From: Burkholderiaceae bacterium
Lineage (GTDB): Bacteria > Pseudomonadota > Gammaproteobacteria > Burkholderiales > Burkholderiaceae_F
Assembly: GCA_017646335.1 (NCBI GenBank)
Contig: JAGCMT010000078.1
Coordinates: 1 to 33,506, forward strand
Length of the DNA: 33,506 bases
Direction: 5' to 3'
Shown here: positions 16,243 to 26,062 of the stretch, in pieces
Layout: each line of letters begins with the position of its first letter
Position numbering within the stretch: position 1 is the stretch's first letter
Translations under genes and position numbers: made by a program
Notes under the pieces: generated by a model
Databases searched by the model: none
Told to the model about the DNA's origin: nothing
Seen by the model: only the letters and a program-made list of their open reading frames with translations

Positions 16243-19053
16243 ATGGCTAGACTCTCTATCGATCAAGTTAGTGATTATTCCTTTTTCGTCAAACGTTCTT
16301 TGATGGGGGCCATGCCCATGGCCGATGACGCCCAACGTCAGGCTTGGTTGGCAGAATTGGCCGCTCAACCTTATACGCGAGCTCGTATGGAAAGTTTCTT
16401 AGGCGAGCCGGATTTGGAGACGATTGACGATCGTTTGCGCCTTTTACGTCGAGAGGTGATGCTCACGTTGATCGCTCGTGATACGACCGGGGAGGCTGAT
16501 TACGCCGAAGTCGTTGAGACGATGAGTGACTTGGCTGAAGTCGCTCTTCAAAAGGTAATTGCCGTTCATACTCGAAACTTGGCTCGTCGCCATGGTGTTC
16601 CGATGTCCGCTTTGGGTGTGCCTCAAGACTTAATGGTGGTCGGGATGGGCAAACTCGGCGGTCGTGAACTCAATGTCAGTTCCGACATCGATCTCATTTT
16701 TGTTTTTGACGAGCAAGGTGAGTGTCAGGCCACGGATGAATTTCCATCGCCTCGCAAACCGATTTCGAATTTTGAATTCTTTGAAAAGCTTGCTAAAAAA
16801 ATCATCCCGGCATTGTCCGATTTGAGCGGAGCCGGTTTCGTCTTCCGTGTTGATATGCGTTTGCGTCCGAATGGGGATTCGGGGCCGATCGTGATCAGCA
16901 ACGACATGCTCGAAGAGTATCTCTATGTTCAAGGCCGAGAGTGGGAACGCTTCGCTTGGTTAAAGGGCCGTATTGTGAGTGCGCCCGTTTTCTCGACGCC
17001 GGCGCAATACGAGTGCCAAAAACGAAATTTGGCTAGTGTCGTTCGCCCGTTTGTCTTCCGTAAATACGTTGACTTCAATGCCATCAGTGCACTGTCGGAT
17101 TTGCATAAATTGATTCGTGCCGAGACGATTCGACGCGAGGCGGGTCGCGATCGCGGTATCAATGTGAAGCTTGACCGCGGTGGCATCCGAGAAATTGAAT
17201 TCATCACACAAACGTTCCAAGTCATTCGCGGCGGTCGAGATCCGCAGTTGCGCGGTAAAAAGACGTTGGACATGTTGCCGCTATTGGCTCAAGTCGGCGC
17301 AATCAAAGCCGAGCAAGCGGAGCGCTTGTGTGAACATTATGTGTTCTTGCGCAACTTGGAGCATGCGATTCAATACGTGGACGATCAGCAAACGCATCGA
17401 TTGCCCACGACCGAAGAGCAACGTGCGCCGATTGCTGCCATGCTGGGGATGGATGCCGATGAGATGGTCGCCAAACTGGAAGCCGTTCGCGACTATGTAG
17501 CTCAAACGTTTGATTCGATTTTTCAAGCCGAAGACGATGAGACGGAAGCCGATGATTGGCCTCAGGGCTGGCTTCAAGGTTTTGATTCTGCCTTGGATCC
17601 TTTAACCGTCATTTTTGCCGAGAAAGGTTTTGCCGAACCGCAACAAGCCGCTCGTCGCGTCATCTCGTTGATGGGTTCCAAGATGCTCGCTGCTCAAAGC
17701 GCATCGGCTCGATCCAAGATGGCTCAGTTGGTCAAGCGCGTCTTTGAATTGGCCGCAGCCCACCATGGGAGTGTCTCCGGCGTCGGCACCGATCAGGTGT
17801 TCATGCGGTTTCTTAATTTGCTCGACGTGATTGCCGGTCGTAGTACCTATGTTTCTCTTCTTTGCCAATACCCGGCTGTTGCCGAGCGCGTGGCTCGATT
17901 CTTGGCAACGAGTGCATGGGCAGCCGAATTCTTGACGGCTCACCCGATCATTCTCGATGAATTGGTTGATGAACGAAGCATCGTTATCGACAATGACACG
18001 GTCGTGGATTGGAGCGGTTGGAAGGATGATGTCTGGACGGCTCTTCAAGCGGTGGAAGGGGACCAAGAGTCTCAAATGAACATCATTCGTGACTCTCATC
18101 ACGGTGCTGTTTTCCGTTTGTTGGTCGCTGATTTAGAGGGGCGATTGACCGTTGAGCGGTTAGCCGATCAATTGTCAGCACTGGCTGATGCCGTCATCGA
18201 AATCGTGATTACCTTGGCTTGGCAAACGATCGCTTCTCGTCATCGAGACATCCCGAAATTTGCCGTGGTTGCTTATGGCAAATTAGGTGGCAAGGAATTG
18301 GGTTATTCCTCCGATTTGGACTTGATCTATCTTTTCGATGACGATGATATGAGTGCGGTGAAAAACTATACGCGCTTGGTGCGTCGCATGATGAGTTGGT
18401 TAACGGTACAAACCTCTTCCGGGATCCTTTTTGATGTGGATTTGCGTTTGCGCCCGAACGGTGAAAACGGTTTGGTGGTTTCCTCACTGGAAATGTTCAA
18501 ACGTTATCAACGCAATGAAGACGGAACGGGTGCTTGGCCTTGGGAACACCAAGCGCTGACTCGTGCTCGTTTCTGTGCCGGTGATCGAGAAATCGGGGAG
18601 GCCTTTGAAAAAGAACGAGCCGACATTTTGTGCTTGCCACGTCTCAAAGATGAGGTCTTCCAAAATGTGGTCGATATGCGCCAAAAGATGCTAGAAGGCC
18701 ACACCAATCCGACCAAGCGTTTTGATTTGAAGCACGATCGCGGTGGGATGGTGGATGTGGAATTTGCCGTTCAGGCTATGGTTTTGGCCTATTCACACGA
18801 CCATCCGGAGTTGATCAACAATTTCGGCAACATTCGCTTGTTGCAGATGGCTGCCGAAGCCGGACTGATTCCGACGGATGTTGCCGCCAATGCGGCAGCG
18901 GCCTATCGTCGCTATCGAGCCATTCAGCGTGAAATTCGCTTGGAACGCGGTGACGGGGCGGCTCGCATCGAACACTCGATGGTGATCGATGAGATTGCCG
19001 CTGTGAATGCGCTTTGGGCGGCGGTTTTTGGAAGCACCAGTCCTCAACGCTAA
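16243..19053 (+). CDS. glnE: Bifunctional glutamine synthetase adenylyltransferase/deadenylylase
   Basis: GlnE (936 residues, E. coli 946) adds AMP to glutamine synthetase or removes it, under control of PII proteins, so it sets nitrogen assimilation. Two nucleotidyltransferase domains are clear: GMGKLGGRELNVSSDIDLIFVF (134-155, the deadenylylase half) and YGKLGGKELGYSSDLDLIYLF (about 678-698, the adenylylase half). Each is followed by its RMRLRPNG/DLRLRPNGENG block and by an HD-like KLDRGGIREIEF or KHDRGGMVDVEF motif. The start is ATG 16243; the ribosome site is weak (CGGG 12 bases away). It is a single-gene transcript with a strong terminator. It uses CAG and CTG codons more freely than gap or tkt, as expected for low expression. 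Confidence 0.97.
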   Translation: MARLSIDQVSDYSFFVKRSLMGAMPMADDAQRQAWLAELAAQPYTRARMESFLGEPDLETIDDRLRLLRREVMLTLIARDTTGEADYAEVVETMSDLAEVALQKVIAVHTRNLARRHGVPMSALGVPQDLMVVGMGKLGGRELNVSSDIDLIFVFDEQGECQATDEFPSPRKPISNFEFFEKLAKKIIPALSDLSGAGFVFRVDMRLRPNGDSGPIVISNDMLEEYLYVQGREWERFAWLKGRIVSAPVFSTPAQYECQKRNLASVVRPFVFRKYVDFNAISALSDLHKLIRAETIRREAGRDRGINVKLDRGGIREIEFITQTFQVIRGGRDPQLRGKKTLDMLPLLAQVGAIKAEQAERLCEHYVFLRNLEHAIQYVDDQQTHRLPTTEEQRAPIAAMLGMDADEMVAKLEAVRDYVAQTFDSIFQAEDDETEADDWPQGWLQGFDSALDPLTVIFAEKGFAEPQQAARRVISLMGSKMLAAQSASARSKMAQLVKRVFELAAAHHGSVSGVGTDQVFMRFLNLLDVIAGRSTYVSLLCQYPAVAERVARFLATSAWAAEFLTAHPIILDELVDERSIVIDNDTVVDWSGWKDDVWTALQAVEGDQESQMNIIRDSHHGAVFRLLVADLEGRLTVERLADQLSALADAVIEIVITLAWQTIASRHRDIPKFAVVAYGKLGGKELGYSSDLDLIYLFDDDDMSAVKNYTRLVRRMMSWLTVQTSSGILFDVDLRLRPNGENGLVVSSLEMFKRYQRNEDGTGAWPWEHQALTRARFCAGDREIGEAFEKERADILCLPRLKDEVFQNVVDMRQKMLEGHTNPTKRFDLKHDRGGMVDVEFAVQAMVLAYSHDHPELINNFGNIRLLQMAAEAGLIPTDVAANAAAAYRRYRAIQREIRLERGDGAARIEHSMVIDEIAAVNALWAAVFGSTSPQR

Positions 19054-19066
19054 AGTCTAAAACACG

Positions 19067-19100
19067 AAAAAGGGGGTCATCTTCCAATGACCCCCTTTTT
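19067..19100. terminator. Bidirectional terminator between glnE and the ferredoxin-NADP reductase gene
   Basis: AAAAAGGGGGTCAT (19067-19080) and ATGACCCCCTTTTT (19087-19100) form a perfect 14-bp stem with a 6-nt loop. It serves the convergent glnE and reductase genes. Confidence 0.93.
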
Positions 19101-19115
19101 GATTAGTCGTTTCGA

Positions 19116-20198
19116 TTAGTCATCGAGGTTCGGCGTTTCAACGCCCAAAACCTTGTGCAACTTCGGAGACGTCGTCGTGTATTGCAAGAGCGTCTTCTTG
19201 TTCGGGTAGATGATGTCGGCAGCGGCAAAAGCAGCCAATGCACATTCATGGAAGCCCGAGAGGATGAGCTTCTTCTTGCCCGGGTAGGTGTTGATGTCAC
19301 CCACAGCGAAGATGCCCGGAATGTTCGTTTGGAACTTTTCCGTGTCAACGACGATTTGACGGCGGTAGATTTCAAGGCCCCAATCGGCGATCGGGCCGAG
19401 CTTCGGCGTCAAACCGAAGAACACGAGCAAGTGGTCGAGCGGCATACGACGAACGACGCCGTCATCACCCGTGACGCGGATTTCGGTCAATTGACCGTCC
19501 GTTTCTTCAAAGCCGGTGACTTGACCGACTTCAAATTGCATTTCCCAGTTTTCGCAGAGTTCCTTCATCTTAGCGACCGAGGCGGATGCGGCGCGGAAGC
19601 CGTCGCGACGGTGGATGAGGATTACGCTTTCGGCCTTGCCAACCAAGTTGAGCGTCCAGTCAAGGGCGGAGTCACCGCCACCGCAAATGACGATGTTCTT
19701 GCCGGCGAAGAATTCGGGATCTTTCACGTTGTAGTGAAGTTGCGTGCCTTCGAACTTGTCGATGCCCGGCACGCTCAAGCGCTTGGGTTGGAAGCTACCG
19801 ACGCCGGCGGCAATAAAGACCGTCTTCGTCATAAAGCGCGTACCCTTGTCCGTTTCCACGTAGAAGCGACCGTCTTCTTCCTTACGGACCGTCGTCACTT
19901 CTTCACCTAAATGGAATTGCGGACCAAACGGGTGGATTTGCTTGAGAAGATTTTCGGTGAGTTCGCGAGACGTGCAAACGGGCACAGCCGGGATGTCATA
20001 AATCGGCTTGTGTTCATAAAGTTCCATGCATTGACCGCCGACTTGGCGCAAGGAATCCACGACGTGAGCCTTGATTTCCAAGAGACCCAATTCAAACACT
20101 TGGAACAAACCGACCGGACCGGCGCCGATGATGACGGCATCCGTTTCAATGATTTCGTCCGTCTTCGGAGCGATCGTCAAATAATCTTCAATAGCCAT
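19116..20198 (-). CDS. Ferredoxin/flavodoxin-NADP+ reductase, thioredoxin-reductase-like
   Basis: A 360-residue FAD enzyme of the YumC-type ferredoxin-NADP reductases, moving electrons between NADPH and ferredoxin or flavodoxin. FAD-binding GAGPVG is at 25-30, NADPH-binding [12 protein letters not shown] in the middle domain, HRRDGFRA after it (arginines for the 2'-phosphate), and the C-terminal FAD block [18 protein letters not shown]. It lacks the CxxC of thioredoxin reductase, which rules that out. The frame is open to a TTG at 20249, but ATG 20198 gives the family N-terminus. The leader before it has no recognisable ribosome site, which is odd. It is 79 bp downstream of bepA and may be co-transcribed with it. 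Confidence 0.9.
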   Translation of the reverse strand: MAIEDYLTIAPKTDEIIETDAVIIGAGPVGLFQVFELGLLEIKAHVVDSLRQVGGQCMELYEHKPIYDIPAVPVCTSRELTENLLKQIHPFGPQFHLGEEVTTVRKEEDGRFYVETDKGTRFMTKTVFIAAGVGSFQPKRLSVPGIDKFEGTQLHYNVKDPEFFAGKNIVICGGGDSALDWTLNLVGKAESVILIHRRDGFRAASASVAKMKELCENWEMQFEVGQVTGFEETDGQLTEIRVTGDDGVVRRMPLDHLLVFFGLTPKLGPIADWGLEIYRRQIVVDTEKFQTNIPGIFAVGDINTYPGKKKLILSGFHECALAAFAAADIIYPNKKTLLQYTTTSPKLHKVLGVETPNLDD

Positions 20199-20277
20199 GA
20201 TGAAATCGAAAAGAGGTACAAAAAAGTTCAAACGAACATTATCCCACAAGTTACGGTGGAGGGATTAGCCCAAAAGG

Positions 20278-21786
20278 TTATTCGTTCTTAAATTTTTCGT
20301 CTTCAAGAATTGCAGCACGCGTGTTGCGAAGCTTGGCGTCGACTTGACTCATCGTATAGTAGTCACCGTCATTGGCTTTTTGCGCGAGATTGTATTGATA
20401 TTCCGCCGCACGCTTATCGCCTTGCGCCAAATACATGTCGCCAACGGATTGGTAGTGTTCGCTCATTTGCTTGAGCTCTTTATAGCAACGTGCGGCAATG
20501 GCGTGATACGAAGGATTCGATTGCGACATTGCTTGTTGGTTTCGCATAAAGCGAAGAACGTCCTCGTAGCGCTTTAACTCATAAAGTTCGTAGGCGTAGA
20601 GCTTAACGGCCATTTGTGAAAGCGGATTGTCATCGACCAATCGTTTGGCATCGCGAAGCGCCGCTTGACGCTCTTTTGCATTGCCGAAAAGGAAACGCAT
20701 CTCAGAGAAATTCTTCACAAGGATGGCATTGGTTTTGTCATCGCTGGTTTGAAGTGCCAGTTCGGCATATCGTTTGGCATCTTGCCCTTGGTTCAATTTG
20801 CGAGCAACCACCGAAAGCCCATAGTAATGAGCACTCTTTTTGCGTTGGGAGGTGTTGTGTGCCAACTCTTGCTTGAGCTCTCGCTGAACGCGCAACCATT
20901 GCTCGTGTTTGGACTCTTGTAAAACACGCAAGCGTTGTTGAATCAACAAGAAGTCCAGAGAGTCTTCATGTAAACGAGCCCCCAAACGACGGGTACGGTT
21001 TTCCATATCGCTGATGCGCTCGATCGACAGCGGGTGAGTGCTCAAATACTCGGGAGCAGCCGCCTCATAATAACGATTGTTTTTATGCAAGCGGGCAAAG
21101 AAATTTTCCATCCCCTTGGGATCAAAGCCGGCATTGACCAAAGACGTCAAGCCGATACGGTCGGCTTCACGTTCTGCACTTCGAGAAAAGCCCAATTGAT
21201 TTTGGATCATAGCGGCTTGACTCCCCATCGCTACCGCCGTGGCTGCTTGTCCGCCTCCGGCACGAGCGGCAAGGATAGCCAACAGTAAGGATCCCAACGT
21301 CAATGCAGCCGAGTGTCGTTGTTGATCGATCATTCGAGCAATGTGTCGTTGAGAGACGTGACCGATTTCGTGACCGACCACGCCGGCCAATTCACTTTCA
21401 CTTTGCGCGGCGACAAAAAGACCCGAATGCACGGCGATAAAGCCACCGGGAAGTGCGAAAGCATTCAGTGATTTGTCGATGACGGGGAAGAAAAAGAAGT
21501 TGTAAGTGTGTGACTTGGAGACACTGACCAAGCGATAACCCAAATGATTGAGGTAGTCGAGCGTTTCGGCATCATTTAAATAGGAATCATCGGCTCGGAT
21601 CTGGCTCATGATCTCTTCGCCCAACATTTGCTCTTCAAGGGGAGAGAGGTCGGTCCCGGCGACCGAACCCATACTCGGCAAGTTGAGATTTAACGGCTCT
21701 TGATGAGTTTGCGCAAAAACGGCGACCGAAGGCGTCAAAGCCATGGTCGCAGCCATCATGGAGGCAATCAGTCGGCGCAAAATCAT
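20278..21786 (-). CDS. bepA: BepA-like M48 metalloprotease with TPR domain
   Basis: A 502-residue periplasmic protease/chaperone that in E. coli (BepA/YfgC, 487 residues) helps or degrades stalled LptD and BAM substrates. The signal peptide ends near VFAQ (residue 25). The M48 zinc motif HEIGH is at 139-143, the third ligand in SAEREADRIG, and the regulatory His in YLSTHPLS. A hydrophobic amphipathic stretch (ALTLGSLLLAILAA) follows the zinc motif, as in the family. The C-terminal half is alpha-helical TPR. The start is ATG 21786. A 15-bp palindrome, GAGAAAT-G-ATTTCTC (21804-21818), lies 17 bp upstream of the start and may be an operator. Confidence 0.92.
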   Translation of the reverse strand: MILRRLIASMMAATMALTPSVAVFAQTHQEPLNLNLPSMGSVAGTDLSPLEEQMLGEEIMSQIRADDSYLNDAETLDYLNHLGYRLVSVSKSHTYNFFFFPVIDKSLNAFALPGGFIAVHSGLFVAAQSESELAGVVGHEIGHVSQRHIARMIDQQRHSAALTLGSLLLAILAARAGGGQAATAVAMGSQAAMIQNQLGFSRSAEREADRIGLTSLVNAGFDPKGMENFFARLHKNNRYYEAAAPEYLSTHPLSIERISDMENRTRRLGARLHEDSLDFLLIQQRLRVLQESKHEQWLRVQRELKQELAHNTSQRKKSAHYYGLSVVARKLNQGQDAKRYAELALQTSDDKTNAILVKNFSEMRFLFGNAKERQAALRDAKRLVDDNPLSQMAVKLYAYELYELKRYEDVLRFMRNQQAMSQSNPSYHAIAARCYKELKQMSEHYQSVGDMYLAQGDKRAAEYQYNLAQKANDGDYYTMSQVDAKLRNTRAAILEDEKFKNE

Positions 21787-21880
21787 AAAATCGGGCGAAA
21801 TGAGAGAAATGATTTCTCAATCTTAGAGCAATCGCAGCAAAAGCGTACTCAATCGTAACAACTGAGAACACTTTCTGCGA

Positions 21881-23227
21881 TTAGTGCTTGTAGTGAAGCG
21901 TCGTCAACGTATAGTTTTTTAATACGGACGGATGTCGGTTGAGTTTGTCAGCGCTGTTGACGGGCAACTTATCGACGAATGCCACTTTTCGCGGGCACTT
22001 GTAAGAAGACAAGTTCGCTTTGGCAAAGTGTTTAACGTCTTCGTGGGTCGGATCCATACCGGGTTGTGCCACGATCAAGGCGCAGACGATTGCGCCCCAA
22101 GTGTCGTTGGGTTCACCGATCAAAAGGGCTTCTTTGATAAACGGGGCTCGAGTTAAGGCGTTTTCCACTTCCAAGGGATAAACGTTCTCTCCGCCCGTCA
22201 AAATCAAGTCTTGACGACGTGCATGGATGCGAAGAAAACCTTCATTATCGAATTCACCCAAATCACCCGTTTTGAACCAGCGGTTGCAAGGCTCTTCATC
22301 ACTACCCCAGTAGCCGGGTGAGGTCATTTCCGAACGCACGAGAATCTCACCGTCAACCGTTTTCACTTCAGCAAAGTCGATGACTTCACCGCAGCCGGCG
22401 TGCAGGTTGTAGCGCTCATCATACGGAGTCATCACGACATGCGAACAGGTTTCCGTCATGCCGTAGGTGGCAACGATGGGTACCCCTTGAGCGTGAGCTT
22501 TGGCAAGGAGCGATTCCGGAGCCGTTGAACCGCCCAACAAAATCGTGCGCAAATGTTTGGGCGGAACCCAATCGGGAAAGACTTCGAAAACCTTGGCAAG
22601 CATAGTGGGCACGATGCTGGTGATCGTAACGCGATCACGAATCAGTGCCTCGGTGAAACTTTTCGCATCGAATAGGGGGGAAATGGCCAACGTTTTTCGT
22701 GCCATCAGGCAACGAGTCAAGATGGAAAGCCCGCCGACGCGAGCAATCGACATGCAAAGTTGCCAACAATCGTTTGCCTCCCAACCGAGATTTTTTGCAC
22801 TGGCTCGTGCACTGGCTATCAGCATTTTATGGGTGATGATGGCCGGTTTGGGTGCTCCGGTTGTCCCCGAAGTGAACAGAACGGCGGCCGTATCGTGGGG
22901 CAACGGTTGGGTAATCGCTCGCATTTGCATCAACAATTCATGGCGTTCGTGGTCCGTGATTTTCGGATGCAACATCAGTACGGGCACTTTTGCTGCTAAA
23001 AGCGCGTACAGCGTGACGAGTGTATCGAGAGAATTTTGGCCGTCCAAAATGTAGGGGCGACCTTGAGCGGGCAGCTTTTGTTCGGTTTGAAGCGACACCA
23101 AACGAGCTTTGGCCAATAAGGCCAATTCGGAAAAGCGATAGTCTTTCTCGCCCGTGCGCAAAGCGACCGCGTCCGGAGAGTCGGCCGCGGCAGCAAAAAT
23201 GGAGAGGGCGTGATCGAAAGACTGCAT
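21881..23227 (-). CDS. menE: o-Succinylbenzoate-CoA ligase
   Basis: A 448-residue adenylate-forming enzyme that activates o-succinylbenzoate with CoA in menaquinone synthesis. The ATP-binding loop LFTSGTTGAPK is at 117-127, then YGMTET, the FKTGDLG hinge region and the C-terminal lysine region SSYKCPRKVAFVDKLPVNSADKLNR. These are general to acyl-CoA ligases; placement directly after menB (25 bp) makes MenE the best call. ATG 23227 is chosen over an in-frame start inside the menB end; the ribosome site is weak. The other men genes (menA, C, D, F, H) are not in the window. Confidence 0.88.
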   Translation of the reverse strand: MQSFDHALSIFAAAADSPDAVALRTGEKDYRFSELALLAKARLVSLQTEQKLPAQGRPYILDGQNSLDTLVTLYALLAAKVPVLMLHPKITDHERHELLMQMRAITQPLPHDTAAVLFTSGTTGAPKPAIITHKMLIASARASAKNLGWEANDCWQLCMSIARVGGLSILTRCLMARKTLAISPLFDAKSFTEALIRDRVTITSIVPTMLAKVFEVFPDWVPPKHLRTILLGGSTAPESLLAKAHAQGVPIVATYGMTETCSHVVMTPYDERYNLHAGCGEVIDFAEVKTVDGEILVRSEMTSPGYWGSDEEPCNRWFKTGDLGEFDNEGFLRIHARRQDLILTGGENVYPLEVENALTRAPFIKEALLIGEPNDTWGAIVCALIVAQPGMDPTHEDVKHFAKANLSSYKCPRKVAFVDKLPVNSADKLNRHPSVLKNYTLTTLHYKH

Positions 23228-23252
23228 CGTTCGGTGTCGAAACCAACAAGAG

Positions 23253-24095
23253 TTACGGCAAGCGCGGGAACTTAGAGAAGTCCGGGCGACGCTTTTCAAT
23301 AAAGGCGTTCTTACCTTCCTTGCCTTCTTCGGTCATGTAGTAGAGCAACGTGGCGTTACCGGCCAATTCTTGGATACCGGCTTGACCGTCGCAGTCGGCG
23401 TTCAACGCGGCCTTCAAGCAACGGATGGCAATCGGGCTGTTGGCAAGAATTTCACGGCACCATTGAACCGTTTCTTCTTCCAACTTTTCAAGCGGCACGA
23501 CGGCGTTGACCAAGCCCCATTGAAGAGCCGTTTGTGCGTCGTATTGGCGGCAAAGGAACCACACTTCGCGGGCGCGCTTTTGGCCGATCAAACGAGCCAT
23601 GTAGGATGCGCCCCAACCACCGTCAAAGCTACCGACGCGCGGACCCGTTTGACCGAAACGAGCGTTTTCAGCCGCAATCGTCAAGTCGCAAAGCATGTGC
23701 AAAACATGGCCACCACCGATGGCATAACCGGCTACCATGGCAATCACGGGCTTCGGGCACGTGCGAATCATGCGTTGGAAATCAAGCACGTTCAAACGCG
23801 GAACGCCGTCACCGCCGACATAGCCGCCGTTGCCGCGAACCTTTTGGTCACCACCGGAGCAGAAGGCCAAGGGACCGGCACCCGTCAAAATGATGACGCC
23901 GATTTCGGGATCTTCGCGGGCGTCGGAGAAGGCTTGAACGAGCTGTTGAACCGTTTCCGGGCGGAAAGCGTTACGAACATGCGGACGATTGATCGTCAAC
24001 TTGGCGATACCTTCGGCCTTTTCATAGATGATGTCGGAGAAGTCGCCGATCTTTTCCCAAGCAGGGATGGCCGGCAAGGTGTTTTCAGTCGTCAT
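23253..24095 (-). CDS. menB: 1,4-Dihydroxy-2-naphthoyl-CoA synthase
   Basis: MenB (280 residues) closes the second ring of menaquinone by converting o-succinylbenzoyl-CoA to dihydroxynaphthoyl-CoA. It is a crotonase-fold protein with [15 protein letters not shown] near the N-terminus, CSGGDQ (79-84), GYAIGGGH (123-130), [14 protein letters not shown], which is typical of MenB within the crotonases, and a C-terminal [13 protein letters not shown] 24095 has AAGGAAT upstream. A 6-bp hairpin, AACGCA/TGCGTT (24111-24127), lies in the leader just above the ribosome site. Upstream in the same direction are a response regulator and histidine kinase. Confidence 0.96.
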   Translation of the reverse strand: MTTENTLPAIPAWEKIGDFSDIIYEKAEGIAKLTINRPHVRNAFRPETVQQLVQAFSDAREDPEIGVIILTGAGPLAFCSGGDQKVRGNGGYVGGDGVPRLNVLDFQRMIRTCPKPVIAMVAGYAIGGGHVLHMLCDLTIAAENARFGQTGPRVGSFDGGWGASYMARLIGQKRAREVWFLCRQYDAQTALQWGLVNAVVPLEKLEEETVQWCREILANSPIAIRCLKAALNADCDGQAGIQELAGNATLLYYMTEEGKEGKNAFIEKRRPDFSKFPRLP

Positions 24096-24214
24096 GATGA
24101 TTCCTTCGTTAACGCAAAAAGTGCGTTGAGATACCAAAATTGAAACCCAAAATTTTAGCCTTAATGCCAAGGGCTGTGTGGCAATCCGATTGATATTGGG
24201 AAAATAAATCCGAT

Positions 24215-25327
24215 TTAGTGCTGAGTGGCGATGTGGCTGAGGCGATAGCGCACGCAGATGGAGGTTCCCATTTTCTTTCGATTGATGACGACAAGGTCAG
24301 CACCGAGGGCATAAGCGCGTTTTTGCATGCCACTCAATCCCATGCCCTTGCCGTTTTGGGTCGGGTCAAGACCGATGCCGTCATCCTCAATGAGGATTTC
24401 CAACGTGTCATGCTCTTTGGTAAAGGTGAAACTGACGTGTTTTGCACGACTATGTTTAATGATGTTGCAGATGGCTTCCTGCACGATACGCAACAAGGGC
24501 GTGATGTCTTGTGTGGGGATGTGGAAGTCCATCGGAAGCGATTGCACGTCCCAAAGTGCAATCGTCACACCGGCAGCCTTCAAGCGCGGTTCATAACGGT
24601 AACGAAGGTTGGCAAGAGCGACGGAAAAATCTTCGCGGGCTACGCCGTTGGCTTCCAACGTCAAGCGCAAATCATCCAAGCAACTTTGCAGGATTTCTTT
24701 CATTTGTGTTTGAGAGCATTGGCAGTTTTCAGCCAGTGCCAACGAACTCACCAATTGCGAACCCAATCCGTCATGGAGGTCTTGCGTGATGCGAAGACGC
24801 TCATCGGCGCGAATTTCTTCTTCACGGTCTTGTTCCAAAATGGTTTGTTGATTCTTTCGATGATTGGCACTTAAAAGCGCTTTGCTGCGTCGGGCTCGCA
24901 AAAGGTGGCCGCAGAAAGTGGAAATCATCATCGAAATCATGAACGCGATGGTCCAGTCGGACGTGATTTGATCGAGCGTAAAGTCAACGACGAAAGAAAT
25001 GACAACGGCCACTAGGGTCAGAGCGGGTGCCGCCCAACGAATGACGGAGTCGGTTTTTAGTGCTTGGGAGGCAAAGACGTAACTGGCCAGTGTTAAGGAA
25101 ATGAAAAAGATGGCCCATTCATGCCAGCCGATCTGGGACGCAGAAGGCGTGCCGGCAAACCATACGAGACCAGCAACCAACGAGGCTCCGGCCAAGCCTA
25201 AACGCTTGGTGTGCAAGACGCGCGGATCCATGCGGTGAGCCAATGCCGTCACCCAAAAGAAAACGCCGGTTAGTGCCAATAAACCGATGGCACGAAACGT
25301 TAAATTGATGGGCGCGGTCTCGAGCAT
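24215..25327 (-). CDS. Membrane sensor histidine kinase (HisKA_3, NarX/DesK type)
   Basis: A 370-residue kinase. The N-terminal 140 residues hold about five or six hydrophobic helices with little loop between them, so sensing is probably in or at the membrane rather than through a large periplasmic domain. The phospho-acceptor is His185 in [12 protein letters not shown]. The ATP domain shows the [15 protein letters not shown] (N box), EDDGIGLD and GKGMGLSGM blocks. It begins 33 bp after the response-regulator stop (ATG 25327, GAGG upstream), so they form one system. The signal is unknown; the downstream menB/menE suggest a respiratory or redox input, but that is inference. Confidence 0.9.
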   Translation of the reverse strand: MLETAPINLTFRAIGLLALTGVFFWVTALAHRMDPRVLHTKRLGLAGASLVAGLVWFAGTPSASQIGWHEWAIFFISLTLASYVFASQALKTDSVIRWAAPALTLVAVVISFVVDFTLDQITSDWTIAFMISMMISTFCGHLLRARRSKALLSANHRKNQQTILEQDREEEIRADERLRITQDLHDGLGSQLVSSLALAENCQCSQTQMKEILQSCLDDLRLTLEANGVAREDFSVALANLRYRYEPRLKAAGVTIALWDVQSLPMDFHIPTQDITPLLRIVQEAICNIIKHSRAKHVSFTFTKEHDTLEILIEDDGIGLDPTQNGKGMGLSGMQKRAYALGADLVVINRKKMGTSICVRYRLSHIATQH

Positions 25328-25360
25328 AGTGCCTAAGCCTCGTTGAGAAAAACAAAGGGA

Positions 25361-26026
25361 TTAGATAAGACCCATTTGGCTAGCTTCGTATACGGCTTCT
25401 CCGCGAGAGTGAACTTGAAGCTTGCGGTAGATCTTTTTGATGTGTGCCGTCACGGTGTGCGGCGAAATAGTGAGGATATCACCGATTTCGTTAAAACTCA
25501 TCCCTTTGGCGAGTAATTGCAAAATTTCCGTTTCGCGTTGCGAAAGCGGATTGATTTCCGGTGCGATCTTCGGAGCGGGAATCGTACCGACGGTGTGCTT
25601 ATGGATGGCACGATGCACGCTACGGGCGACGGTCGGGCTTACCGGAGAGCCGCCGGCTAACAATAAATGGATACAGTCGACGATGTCGGTCGAGGACGAT
25701 TCTTTCAGAATGTAGCCCGTGGCACCGGCTTCGATGGCGCTGACGACATTCAAATCATCGGAGACGGCCGTGACAACAATGATTTCGGCGTTCGGATTAT
25801 GTTGGCTAGCGCGACGGATTACCTCAACACCCGAGCCATCGGGTAAAAGTAAGTCAACTAACAAAACGTCAAATGGGTACTGCGCGATGAGCATATCAGC
25901 TTCGCGCTTGGTGGCTGCAGAGCCCACGACATGCATATTGGGCTGTGCATCTAAGATTCGTTCTAAGCGAAATCGCGTGTTGACGTCATCTTCAACGATG
26001 ACGATTTTCGTCTTGGTATCGGTCAT
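25361..26026 (-). CDS. NarL/LuxR-family response regulator
   Basis: A 221-residue DNA-binding regulator. The receiver domain has the acidic pair in VEDD (12-14), phospho-acceptor Asp58 (VLLVDLLLPDG), and the Lys in YILKESS. The C-terminal LuxR helix-turn-helix spans PLSQRETEILQLLAKGMSFNEIGDILTISPHTVTAHIKKIYRKL. It is the first gene of a minus-strand group followed by the kinase, menB and menE. Divergent from ppk1 across 249 bp. The nested inverted repeat at 26063-26116, about 37-90 bp above the start, is a natural candidate for an autoregulatory site. Confidence 0.92.
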   Translation of the reverse strand: MTDTKTKIVIVEDDVNTRFRLERILDAQPNMHVVGSAATKREADMLIAQYPFDVLLVDLLLPDGSGVEVIRRASQHNPNAEIIVVTAVSDDLNVVSAIEAGATGYILKESSSTDIVDCIHLLLAGGSPVSPTVARSVHRAIHKHTVGTIPAPKIAPEINPLSQRETEILQLLAKGMSFNEIGDILTISPHTVTAHIKKIYRKLQVHSRGEAVYEASQMGLI

Positions 26027-26062
26027 AAGTCTCTGGAAATGGATTCTGTAATTTTTAACACA

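Noticed and set aside
19116..20198. Thioredoxin reductase
   Set aside because: The fold matches, but the redox-active CxxC is absent; the HRRDGFRA and C-terminal GDINTYPGK blocks fit YumC-type ferredoxin-NADP reductase.
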